Positions 17,397-23,816 of a DNA stretch of 54,283 nt are shown here, in pieces; the stretch's first letter is position 1, and every line of letters starts with the position of its first letter. Under the pieces are notes generated by a model. It was given only the letters and a program-made list of their open reading frames with translations. It made no database searches and was not told the DNA's origin. Where the stretch lies: positions 1-54,283 of the forward strand of contig JABJMC010000035.1 of the NCBI GenBank assembly GCA_018659585.1, in the 5' to 3' direction. Origin of the DNA: Candidatus Peregrinibacteria bacterium (lineage in GTDB: Bacteria > Patescibacteriota > Gracilibacteria > UBA1369 > UBA12473). Made by a program: the position numbers and the translations under genes.

Positions 17397-17807
17397 TTAA
17401 ACCTCTTCTGGCATGTCAGCGTGAAGGTCAGCTACTTCTTCTTCTAAAACAGCTGGAATTTCTTCTGCTGGGGCCTCTTCAGCAGGAGCTTCTTCGGCTG
17501 GAGCAGTCTCCGCAACAGGAGTCTCGTCTTGAGGAGCACGAGTCTCGCTGCCATCTGGCTCAATAATTTTTAGGTTTACACGAGCATTGTTTTTGGAACC
17601 AATCACGCGAAGCAAAATACGAAGAGCTTTGGCTGTTTGGCCACTCTTTCCAATAATTTTACCCATATCGTGCGGGCCAACTCTTAATGTAATAAGTACA
17701 CCAAGTTCGTCAACGCTGCGAATAACCTCAACCAAATCTGGTTCATCCACGATTTGTTTAACAACATACTCAATAAAATCGCGGTCAATACCTTGCGAAT
17801 CGTTCAT
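17397..17807 (-). CDS. khpA: KH-domain RNA-binding protein KhpA with acidic tail
   Basis: The 136-residue protein starts with a type II KH domain of about 80 residues. Its GxxG loop is MGKIIGKSGQTAKALRILLR, and the flanking YVVKQIVDEPDLVEV is typical of KhpA (YlqC). Usual KhpA proteins are about 75-85 residues. This one carries an extra tail of about 50 residues rich in Ala, Glu and Pro, with repeats of APAEE. The gene follows rpsP, as in many bacteria (rpsP-khpA), with a 17-nt gap, and ends at a terminator. KhpA binds RNA with KhpB and affects cell division and envelope gene expression in Gram-positives. Confidence 0.9.
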   Translation of the reverse strand: MNDSQGIDRDFIEYVVKQIVDEPDLVEVIRSVDELGVLITLRVGPHDMGKIIGKSGQTAKALRILLRVIGSKNNARVNLKIIEPDGSETRAPQDETPVAETAPAEEAPAEEAPAEEIPAVLEEEVADLHADMPEEV

Positions 17808-17824
17808 AGTAAATAAGGTTAAAT

Positions 17825-18373
17825 TTACGAAGCTTCTTCAGATTTTTCATCAGAATCTTCAGAAGCAGGAGTTTCAGGTGAATCATCAGCCGAAGCTTCT
17901 TCGGCAGGGGCTTCTTCTTTGGCAGGTTCTTCCTTTGTTTCTTCAGCTTTAACCTCCTCAACAGGAGCCTCTTCGACTTTTTCTTCTTCTTTAGCTTCCT
18001 CAACAGGAACCTCCTCAGCTTTTTCTTCCGCTGGAGCCTCAGTTACCTCAGCACTACCACCACTCTTTTCCTCTTCTTCAGAAGCTTTCTTTTTCTTACG
18101 CTTTAAATCACGGGCACCAATATATTTATCCATTCCTTCCATTCCTAATCCTTTCAAAAGAACAGCCACAGAATCAGAGGGCTGAGCCCCAACAGACATC
18201 CAATATTTAACACGATCTTGATCAACGGTAAGTTCACGTGGATTTCGAGAAACATTATAGTTTCCAATAATTTCTACAAACTTACTTTTAATAGGAGCGG
18301 TGTGTTCCGCCACTACAATACGATAACTAGGTTGACTTTTCTTGCCGGTTTTAGTGAGTCTAATTTTTAACAA
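17825..18373 (-). CDS. rpsP: Ribosomal protein bS16 with long acidic C-terminal extension
   Basis: The 182-residue protein begins LKIRLTKTGKKSQPSYRIVV and continues with VEIIGNYNVSRNP and VKYWMSVGAQPSDSVAVLL, the bS16 domain, which ends near residue 95. The usual length is 80-100. The remaining 85 residues are Glu/Ala/Pro/Lys-rich with APAEE and VEEA repeats, like the tail of the adjacent KhpA. The start codon is TTG at 18373; no ATG gives the expected N-terminus. No Shine-Dalgarno sequence is visible. bS16 is part of the 30S body and is needed for its assembly. Confidence 0.96.
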   Translation of the reverse strand: MLKIRLTKTGKKSQPSYRIVVAEHTAPIKSKFVEIIGNYNVSRNPRELTVDQDRVKYWMSVGAQPSDSVAVLLKGLGMEGMDKYIGARDLKRKKKKASEEEEKSGGSAEVTEAPAEEKAEEVPVEEAKEEEKVEEAPVEEVKAEETKEEPAKEEAPAEEASADDSPETPASEDSDEKSEEAS

Positions 18374-18437
18374 TCAATCAGGAGTTTAAGGAATAAAACA
18401 GGTTGCGACGGCTAGTGTAGCTTGAGTAAGCCAAAAG

Positions 18438-18749
18438 TCAAGTGAAAACCCTGATTCTTAGGTCATTGATGGGAATATCCGGACATGCGGCTCTTAATTC
18501 TAGCAAAATATCAACTCGCTTAAATTGAACCTGTTGAGCCCAGCCAGAATCTTTAGCCACAACTTTCAAAACACCATCTTTAAACGAGGCTGCCTTAATT
18601 GATTCGTCAACAGAATCGTTCCAGAGCTTATGCGCAATTTTCCCAAAATGGTGACAAACTAAGGCGCCTTTAACTTGACGTCCCAAGTTGTAACGTTGAG
18701 TGATTTTTGGAAGGAGTTTGCTTAGTTGTGTAAAATGATCTTTTCCCAT
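18438..18749 (-). CDS. DUF721/DciA-like protein
   Basis: The 103-residue protein ends with VLKVVAKDSGWAQQVQFKRVDILLELRAACPDIPINDLRIRVF, which matches the DUF721 (DciA-type) domain: beta-strand, SxWAQ, helix, then a short terminal strand. DciA proteins load the replicative helicase in bacteria lacking DnaC; whether this short homologue does so is inference. The stop codon is TGA, the only one among 37 complete genes in the window. It starts 12 nt after the glycosyltransferase stop, so it is probably co-transcribed with that gene. Confidence 0.7.
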   Translation of the reverse strand: MGKDHFTQLSKLLPKITQRYNLGRQVKGALVCHHFGKIAHKLWNDSVDESIKAASFKDGVLKVVAKDSGWAQQVQFKRVDILLELRAACPDIPINDLRIRVFT

Positions 18750-18760
18750 CAGACAGGGCG

Positions 18761-19843
18761 TTAAGGGAACTGATTATATAGCTTAAAAGTCTCTTTTGCC
18801 ATTTGTTTCCACGAAAAATCTTTAACACGTTCAAGCCCACGTTCACGCAGATCTTTTTGTAAGGCCTCATCAAACCAAACTTCACTCATTACTTTTGCCA
18901 TATTTTCAACCTGATAGGGGTCAAAAAAGCGAGCATTTTCAGGACCGCAGATTTCTGGGATACAAGACGTATTAGAAGCCACTACCGGTGTTCCCGAAGC
19001 CATTGATTCCAGCGGAGTTAAGCCAAAACCTTCGTAAAAAGACGGTAAAACATACACTTTTGCTTTTTGATAAAGCGCTAATAATTCCGATTCCGAAACC
19101 AAACCTGGCAAATCAACACGGTTTTCTAATTTTAATTCTTTAATAGTTTGTTTAGCTTCTGGGTAATGTGGGTCTTCGCGACCTGTAATTACTAACTTCC
19201 CCTTAAAATCATCTTGTTCACATAATTTTGCAAAAGCCTTTAACAAATTCACCAAATTTTTGTGATTACGCCAAACCCCGGTGTAAAGAAAAAAGTTTTC
19301 TTTTGGAGCATCACTGGGCTTAAATTCTTTAGCTGCGCTTTCATAAATAACTTGCACCTTTTCAGAAGAAGTTTTAAGAAGTTTCAGCAAATCTTTTTTA
19401 GTGTTTTTAGAAACCGCAATTACGCTTTTTGAACGCTTTACAATTGATTTTAAAACCAGGTGATAAGCCATCCGGTGCAGCCAAGAAGTCATCTTTTTCC
19501 CCGGGAAAAAAGATAGGGTTAAATCATGGATGGTTACCACACTTGGGCCACGATATAAAAGCGGCGCGTTAAAGTGTGTGAAGTGAACCAGATCCAACTT
19601 CTCGCGCCGCAATATTCGCGCAAATTTAACCTGTTCACCCCACGAATAATGCCGTGCATTCACCAAAATTTTGCGAACACGTTCATTTGGCGGCTCAAAT
19701 TTTGAAAACTCCGGCTCATTCATAAATAAAACGTACTCATTTTGGGTGTCCATTTCGAACAAATGCCGCGTTAATTCGTAGACATACCGACCAATGCCGG
19801 TAAACGAAGAAGAATACATGCGTGCGTCTATGCCGATTTTCAT
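18761..19843 (-). CDS. Glycosyltransferase family 4 (GT-B)
   Basis: The 360-residue protein begins MKIGIDARMYSSSFTGIGRYVYEL, a typical GT4 start with a glycine-rich loop. FLYTGVWRNHKNLVNLLKAF starts the C-terminal Rossmann domain. VLPSFYEGFGLTPLESMASGTPVV is the EX7E motif that holds the nucleotide sugar. SVVTIHDLTLSFFPG is a further family segment. Members add mannose, rhamnose or other sugars during surface glycan synthesis. A TTG 30 nt upstream would add 10 residues, but ATG 19843 matches the family start and has a TATCAT box exactly 6 nt before it. Confidence 0.93.
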   Translation of the reverse strand: MKIGIDARMYSSSFTGIGRYVYELTRHLFEMDTQNEYVLFMNEPEFSKFEPPNERVRKILVNARHYSWGEQVKFARILRREKLDLVHFTHFNAPLLYRGPSVVTIHDLTLSFFPGKKMTSWLHRMAYHLVLKSIVKRSKSVIAVSKNTKKDLLKLLKTSSEKVQVIYESAAKEFKPSDAPKENFFLYTGVWRNHKNLVNLLKAFAKLCEQDDFKGKLVITGREDPHYPEAKQTIKELKLENRVDLPGLVSESELLALYQKAKVYVLPSFYEGFGLTPLESMASGTPVVASNTSCIPEICGPENARFFDPYQVENMAKVMSEVWFDEALQKDLRERGLERVKDFSWKQMAKETFKLYNQFP

Positions 19844-19849
19844 GGCCAC

Positions 19850-19855
19850 ATGATA
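19850..19855 (-). promoter_or_regulatory. -10 box of the GT4 gene, leaderless
   Basis: TATCAT on the minus strand ends 6 nt before ATG 19843. No clear -35 box is found at the usual distance. Confidence 0.35.
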
Positions 19856-19888
19856 TACCACACTTCTGGTCAATTGGGGTAACAGGCC

Positions 19889-19917
19889 TTGACAAATTTG
19901 GCTAAATATGATTAAAT
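19889..19917 (+). promoter_or_regulatory. Strong promoter with no downstream ORF
   Basis: TTGACA at 19889-19894 (perfect -35), a 17-nt spacer, then TTAAAT at 19912-19917. Transcription would start near 19924 and run into the non-coding 19924-20120 stretch. Confidence 0.5.
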
Positions 19918-19923
19918 TAGATC

Positions 19924-20120
19924 CTTTTTTGTGGGGGCGTATTGTGCCTTGAAAAAAGGCTGCCCTTTGAAAACAAGCTTCAAGCGAACAAGCCTGTGGG
20001 ATAGTAGGCTTTGGCTCTATTTTTTAGGCGCTAACGTCACTTGTCCACAGATTTTGTTTGCTTGAAGAAAAAGGTAATAAAATGCTCGAGTACGCCTGTT
20101 TCGTAGTTTTTATAATTACG
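19924..20120 (+). ncRNA. Possible small non-coding RNA of unknown type
   Basis: This AT-rich stretch after an orphan promoter has no ORF of note but contains hairpins: GCCTT with AAGGC at 19946-19960, and AAGCCT with AGGCTT at 19990-20011. It does not show tmRNA, SRP or RNase P signatures. A single TTGTCCACA, one base away from a DnaA box, lies at 20041. It could equally be untranscribed spacer next to the GC-rich island. Confidence 0.25.
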
Positions 20121-20159
20121 CGATAGTCGTGCTCGAGCATTTGGAGCTCTGTGCTCGAG
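20082..20159. repeat. CTCGAG repeats at the left edge of the GC-rich island
   Basis: ATGCTCGAG at 20082-20090 and CTCGAGCAT at 20132-20140 form a 9-bp inverted repeat. A third GCTCGAG is at 20153-20159. Composition changes from AT-rich to GC-rich across this interval. Confidence 0.5.
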
Positions 20160-20293
20160 TAAGGCCATCCCGGCCACGGACAGCTTGCGTCCCCTGTGGC
20201 GCTCGCTACCGCGCCTTGAGCGCACAACCTAGAAGCTGCCACCGTGCAGCACGTGATTCCGCCGCGTCGAACGCGGCATTTGGAGAATCGATC

Positions 20294-21175
20294 ATGCGTA
20301 CCAACAAACTGCTCATCCCGAGCCTTCTGGCCATTCTGGCCATCCCTCTCACCTTCGGCGGCTGTGGCAAGCCCGCTGAGATTCCGACCGAGTTCTCGGT
20401 GACGGTCACCGTGCCGGGGCTCACCGAGTCCATCGACGGCATCGCCACGTCCATCGACAACCACGCCCTCACCCAGTCGCGCAAGGACGCCGACGGTGAC
20501 GGCATCCGCGACTTCGAGGATCTGCAGCCCACCGTCCCCCTGGACACCGACGGCGACGGCATCACCGACATCCACGATGAGTGCCCCGAGGTGCCCGAGG
20601 ATGACGATGGCTTCGAGTCCGACGATGGCTGCCCCGAGCTGGACAACGACGACGATGGCATCCCGGACAGCGAAGACAATGACCCGAACGTCCCCGTCGA
20701 CGCCGACGAGGACGGCCTCACCGACCGCAACGACTACTGCCCGGTCTTTTCCGGCAAGCCCGACGACGCCGACGAGGCCTGGGAAGCCCCCGAAGACTTC
20801 AGCGGCTGCCCGGAGTGCGTCGACGTCGTCGCACTCGGCAACAGCCAGTACATGGGCACCATCTGCGACCAGGACGGCGACACCATCGACGACGAGTCCG
20901 ACTGGTGCGAGAACCTGGCCGAGGGCGAAAACGGCGCCAGCGGCTGCCCGGTGTGCGTCGACGTCGCGGCCATCATCGAGGCCAAGACGCCCTACGATGG
21001 CACCACCTGCCCGGACGCGGACGGCGACGGCGTCTACGACAAGGACGACCAGTGCCCGGCCCTCGACGGCGACGATGACAGCGTCGGCTGCCCCGAGTGC
21101 ATCCCCGAGGACGAGCGCCCCTTCGCCGGCACCAAGTGCCCCGCACCCAAGCCCCCGAAGCCCGTCCAGGACTAG
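20294..21175 (+). CDS. Putative lipoprotein with thrombospondin type-3 calcium-binding repeats
   Basis: The 293-residue protein starts MRTNKLLIPSLLAILAIPLT followed by FGGCGKP, a signal peptide with a plausible though not perfect lipobox Cys. The body is made of Asp-rich TSP3-type repeats such as DADGDGIRDFED and DTDGDGITDIHDECP, which bind calcium. Near the C-terminus a module of the form GCPxCVDV...Y.GT.C.DxDGDxxxDxxDxC recurs. Cysteines are frequent and probably disulfide-bonded, so an extracytoplasmic location is likely. TSP3 repeats are common in outer-membrane and surface proteins of Myxococcota and similar high-GC Gram-negatives, where they often precede an OmpA domain; none follows here. 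GGAG lies 8 nt before the ATG. An upstream GTG at 20129 in the same frame is rejected as start. Confidence 0.85.
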   Translation: MRTNKLLIPSLLAILAIPLTFGGCGKPAEIPTEFSVTVTVPGLTESIDGIATSIDNHALTQSRKDADGDGIRDFEDLQPTVPLDTDGDGITDIHDECPEVPEDDDGFESDDGCPELDNDDDGIPDSEDNDPNVPVDADEDGLTDRNDYCPVFSGKPDDADEAWEAPEDFSGCPECVDVVALGNSQYMGTICDQDGDTIDDESDWCENLAEGENGASGCPVCVDVAAIIEAKTPYDGTTCPDADGDGVYDKDDQCPALDGDDDSVGCPECIPEDERPFAGTKCPAPKPPKPVQD

Positions 21176-21222
21176 TCTAGCCAGCTAGCTTCTGTCCGTC
21201 CCGCCCCACGTCCTACGACCTA

Positions 21223-21252
21223 GGCCCGGGGGGCGACATAGCTCCCCGGGCC
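21223..21252 (+). terminator. GC-rich hairpin after the TSP3 gene
   Basis: GGCCCGGGG at 21223-21231 pairs with CCCCGGGCC at 21244-21252 over a 12-nt loop. It lies 48 nt past the stop. No T-run follows, so its action as a terminator is uncertain. Confidence 0.5.
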
Positions 21253-21302
21253 ACTCTCCCACCCAAAACCTTTTTCTTCGAGCAACATCCCATCTCAACC
21301 TC

Positions 21303-21334
21303 AATAACTCCATAATTTGAAAGGAGTTATTTTT
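21303..21334 (+). terminator. Rho-independent terminator right of the island
   Basis: AATAACTCC at 21303-21311 pairs with GGAGTTATT at 21323-21331, with five T at the end. This AT-rich hairpin has host-like composition and would block read-through into the tRNA. Confidence 0.7.
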
Positions 21335-21360
21335 AAATATGTTTTAATTCAAAAATTTCC

Positions 21361-21389
21361 TAGACGAATTCAAAAATCCACGTTATCAT
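21361..21389 (+). promoter_or_regulatory. Probable promoter of tRNA-Asp
   Basis: TAGACG at 21361-21366 (4 of 6 matches), a 17-nt spacer and TATCAT at 21384-21389. The start site would lie about 50 nt before the tRNA. Confidence 0.4.
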
Positions 21390-21445
21390 CCGTTCGCTGC
21401 TATTAAAGTGGCTATGGCCACCTTACGCGGCCACAACTACATTAC

Positions 21446-21522
21446 GGGGGCGTAGCTCAGTTGGTTAGAGCGTCTGCCTGTCACGCAGAAGGTCGCCGGT
21501 TCGAGTCCGGTCGTCCCCGCCA
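21446..21522 (+). tRNA. tRNA-Asp (GTC), with encoded CCA
   Basis: The 77-nt sequence folds as a full cloverleaf. The acceptor stem GGGGGCG pairs with CGTCCCC with one G-U. The anticodon stem TCTGC/GCAGA holds loop CTGTCAC with anticodon GTC. The T arm is GCCGG-TTCGAGT-CCGGT. Discriminator G and CCA are encoded. Its composition is not affected by the neighbouring GC-rich island, which ends about 185 nt upstream. Confidence 0.97.
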
Positions 21523-21525
21523 CAG

Positions 21526-21559
21526 AATAGTTAACCTTAGGGTTAGCTATTTATTTTTA
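21526..21559 (+). terminator. Terminator after tRNA-Asp
   Basis: AATAG and TAACC pair with GGTTA and CTATT around one mismatch and a TTAG loop. TTATTTTT follows. It begins 4 nt after the tRNA CCA end. Confidence 0.7.
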
Positions 21560-21572
21560 GTGAAAAATTTGG

Positions 21573-21578
21573 TATACT
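21573..21578 (+). promoter_or_regulatory. -10 box of the FkbM methyltransferase gene
   Basis: TATACT is followed by TAACAGAT, like the sequence after the -10 boxes of two giant-protein genes. The -35 region (TTTATT) is weak. The leader would be about 15 nt. Confidence 0.4.
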
Positions 21579-21599
21579 TAACAGATTTAAAAAACAAAA

Positions 21600-22382
21600 A
21601 TGCTTCCTAGAATAAATTTAATTCAAACGACAATTGGTCAGTTTTTAGTGTTTAGCACCGAAGATTTTATTTCCAAGGCTTTGATTAAATATGGCACTTG
21701 GGAGCCAACAACCTTAAAAACAACACAATTTCTTTTAAAAGATGTGCCAACTCCACATGTTTATGATGTGGGCGCAAATTTAGGAGCTTATGCTGTCCCC
21801 GTGGGGAATATGATCGCTAAAGATGGAGGGCAAGTTTATAGCTACGAAGCACAACGAATAGTTTATAATCAACTTTGTGGAAACACTTTCCTTAACAGAT
21901 TAGATAATGTTTTTCCTCACAATTTAGCAGTCAGTAATAAGCTTTCTAAAATAGCAATTCCGGTAGTTGATTATTCTAGGAGTACTAATATTGGAGCAAC
22001 ATCTCTTGATGAAAATATTAGAAAAGGTCGCAAAGAAAAAGAAGTCACCAGCTCGGAAGAAGTAAAAGCTATTCCTCTAGATAGTTTGATTTCAGAAGGC
22101 TCTACCCCTAAGTGCTCACTTTTAAAAATAGATGTTGAAGGAATGGAATTAGAGGTTATTCAAGGGGCTGAAAAATTTTTAGAAACTAATCAGTTTCCAC
22201 CAATTATTTTTGAGGTGTGGTCTGCTTACCCTTGGTATGAAGAGAAAAAACAGGCTATTTTTGATAAATTGTCAGAGTTAGGGTACGAACATATTATAAA
22301 AGGAGAAATGGCAGTGGCTCAACATCCTTCCTATCCTTATTTTAAGAGTTTTGAAGAGCTTAAAACAATGCTTGGAATCTAA
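21600..22382 (+). CDS. FkbM family SAM-dependent methyltransferase
   Basis: The 260-residue protein has the SAM-binding motif VYDVGANLGAYAVPVGNMIA, then VYSYEAQRIVYNQLCGN, and the FkbM signature SLLKIDVEGMELEVIQGAEKFL followed by PIIFEVWSAYPWYEEKKQ. FkbM enzymes O-methylate sugars of surface glycans or small molecules. The protein has no signal peptide. Its location just before murJ and not far from a GT4 suggests a role in surface polysaccharide decoration; the substrate is unknown. The ATG at 21600 follows a run of A; no Shine-Dalgarno sequence is evident. Confidence 0.9.
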   Translation: MLPRINLIQTTIGQFLVFSTEDFISKALIKYGTWEPTTLKTTQFLLKDVPTPHVYDVGANLGAYAVPVGNMIAKDGGQVYSYEAQRIVYNQLCGNTFLNRLDNVFPHNLAVSNKLSKIAIPVVDYSRSTNIGATSLDENIRKGRKEKEVTSSEEVKAIPLDSLISEGSTPKCSLLKIDVEGMELEVIQGAEKFLETNQFPPIIFEVWSAYPWYEEKKQAIFDKLSELGYEHIIKGEMAVAQHPSYPYFKSFEELKTMLGI

Positions 22383-22391
22383 ATTCGTTGC

Positions 22392-22420
22392 TTGATTTTA
22401 ATAAAACAGTATCCTACAAT
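22392..22420 (+). promoter_or_regulatory. murJ: Promoter of murJ
   Basis: TTGATT at 22392-22397, a 17-nt spacer and TACAAT at 22415-22420, with a predicted leader of about 34 nt. Confidence 0.6.
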
Positions 22421-22460
22421 CCGGATACAAGTTTTAGAAAACACGGCCAAACCCTCTTAA

Positions 22461-23816
22461 ATGAAAAAAATCCTCGCTAAACTCCGTGCTCAAAAACAAC
22501 AAGCCGGAGGTTTTAAGAATCTTCTTTTTCACACGGCTCTGGCCCTTACTTTTACTTCTGGGCTTAGTTATTTTCTAGGATTAGTTCGAGATCGGACTTT
22601 TGCGGTCACTTTTGGAGCTTCTTCTGAGCTCGACATTTATAACGCCGCTTTTGTAATTCCTGATTTTTTCCTCGCTTTACTCGTAACAGGTTCACTTTCG
22701 GCTGCTTTTGTCCCAATTTTTTCTCAACTAGACGAAAAAGAACGCCACAAAGCCCTCAAATACACCAATCAAATTATTAGTTATGGGCTCGTTATTCTCG
22801 TGATTGCTTGCGCTATTTTTGCTCTTGTCCTCCCTTATTTCACCAATTTCCTAGTCCCTGGATTCGACGCTGCTAAGCAAGCCGAGTACATCAATGTCAC
22901 GCGCTTAATGCTCCTCTCCCCAATTTTGTTCGCAATTTCCAACACTTTTGGAAACGCCCTCATCTCCATCAAAGAGTTCATGTGGTACGGCCTGGCGCCA
23001 GTCATGTACAATATTGGCATCATTATCGGAGTCTTCGCTTTTGCGCCAACTTATGGCGTGTTTGGCCTGGTAATGGGAACAATTCTTGGAGCTGCACTCC
23101 ATTTAGGAATCCGCACTCCATCCATGATTCGTTATGGTTGGCGTCCAAATTTTTGCCTTAAAATGAGCCCGGAAATCAAAGAAACAATTCATTTAATGAT
23201 CCCTCGTATTGCCCAACTTGGCATGTGGCAGATTCTATTATGGTGGTTTGTCCGTTTAGCCTCTCAACTAGAAGAAGGCAGCGTTACAATCTATGCTTTT
23301 GCTCGTAATTTCCAAAGCGTTCCAGTTAGCCTCATCGGCATTGCCATTGCCTTGGCTGCTTTTGCTAACTTATCTAGTCTCGCCGCCAAAAAGAAATTTT
23401 CTGAATTCAGCCATCTCGTTCGAACCAAAGCCCTCACAGTTTTTGGATTAACCGCGCTAGCCGCCGCAGCGCTAGCCGCGCTTAGCTACCCAGTTATCAA
23501 CATCCTGCTCGGCGGCGGCAAATTCGACCAAGCCGCTGTTATAGCCACTTCCTCACTCCTGATGGTGTACTGTCTCTCTGTTCCGCTCGAAAGCGTAGTT
23601 CATCTCCTCGCCCGTTCACATTACGCCCTTAAAAACACCTGGCGTCCCTCGTTAATCCACGTTTCTACCATTGCCCTTACCATGTTTTCCAGCGCCTATT
23701 TACTCGAAGATTTCGGGCTATTCGCCATCCCAGCTGCCTTTGCGATTGGGCTTGTACTTCAAACAAGCTTTTTGGTTGGGTCGCTGACACAATTGCTTAA
23801 AGCCAAAAGTTCTTAA
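22461..23816 (+). CDS. murJ: Lipid II flippase MurJ
   Basis: The 451-residue protein has about 12-14 membrane helices. LSYFLGLVRDRTFAVTFGAS and ELDIYNAAFVIPDFFLALLV near the N-terminus are the MurJ/MviN signature. FWQLLWWFV-like sequence MWQILLWWFVRLASQLEEGS and FARNFQSVPVSLIGIAIALA also fit the family. It is slightly shorter than many homologues (about 500 aa), losing terminal helices. It flips lipid II to the outer face for wall synthesis. Its stop lies in a TTAA shared with the convergent 1159-aa gene. Confidence 0.95.
   Translation: MKKILAKLRAQKQQAGGFKNLLFHTALALTFTSGLSYFLGLVRDRTFAVTFGASSELDIYNAAFVIPDFFLALLVTGSLSAAFVPIFSQLDEKERHKALKYTNQIISYGLVILVIACAIFALVLPYFTNFLVPGFDAAKQAEYINVTRLMLLSPILFAISNTFGNALISIKEFMWYGLAPVMYNIGIIIGVFAFAPTYGVFGLVMGTILGAALHLGIRTPSMIRYGWRPNFCLKMSPEIKETIHLMIPRIAQLGMWQILLWWFVRLASQLEEGSVTIYAFARNFQSVPVSLIGIAIALAAFANLSSLAAKKKFSEFSHLVRTKALTVFGLTALAAAALAALSYPVINILLGGGKFDQAAVIATSSLLMVYCLSVPLESVVHLLARSHYALKNTWRPSLIHVSTIALTMFSSAYLLEDFGLFAIPAAFAIGLVLQTSFLVGSLTQLLKAKSS

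Larger units (their letters stand above)
20125..21262. other. GC-rich island of foreign composition
   Basis: Base composition changes abruptly from about 40% GC on both sides to well over 60% GC here, with nearly every third codon position G or C. The island holds one gene (20294-21175) and a GC-rich hairpin. No transposase, integrase or long flanking direct repeat is seen. The 45-bp stretch before 20294 carries a GGAG ribosome binding site, unlike the host genes. It is either a recent horizontal acquisition or an assembly chimera. Confidence 0.7.

Noticed and set aside
20038-20052. DnaA box suggesting a replication origin
   Set aside because: A single near-match (TTGTCCACA) without a cluster, dnaA or dnaN nearby is not enough.
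19924-20060. Possible tmRNA, starting GGGGGCG after the orphan promoter
   Set aside because: No tRNA-like 3' half with TTCGA-type T arm, no tag reading frame and no matching acceptor stem were found downstream.
20129-20293. N-terminal extension of the TSP3 protein from GTG 20129
   Set aside because: It would place 55 residues before a good signal peptide; GGAG 8 nt before ATG 20294 fixes the start there.
20496-21188. A 230-aa Thr/Ser/Ala-rich plus-strand ORF and several minus-strand ORFs in the GC-rich island
   Set aside because: High GC makes stop codons rare in all frames; these are shadows of the TSP3 gene with improbable composition.
21446-21522. tRNA-Asp as the integration site of the GC-rich island
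   Set aside because: The island ends about 185 nt upstream of the tRNA with a host-like terminator between, and no partial tRNA copy is seen at the other edge.
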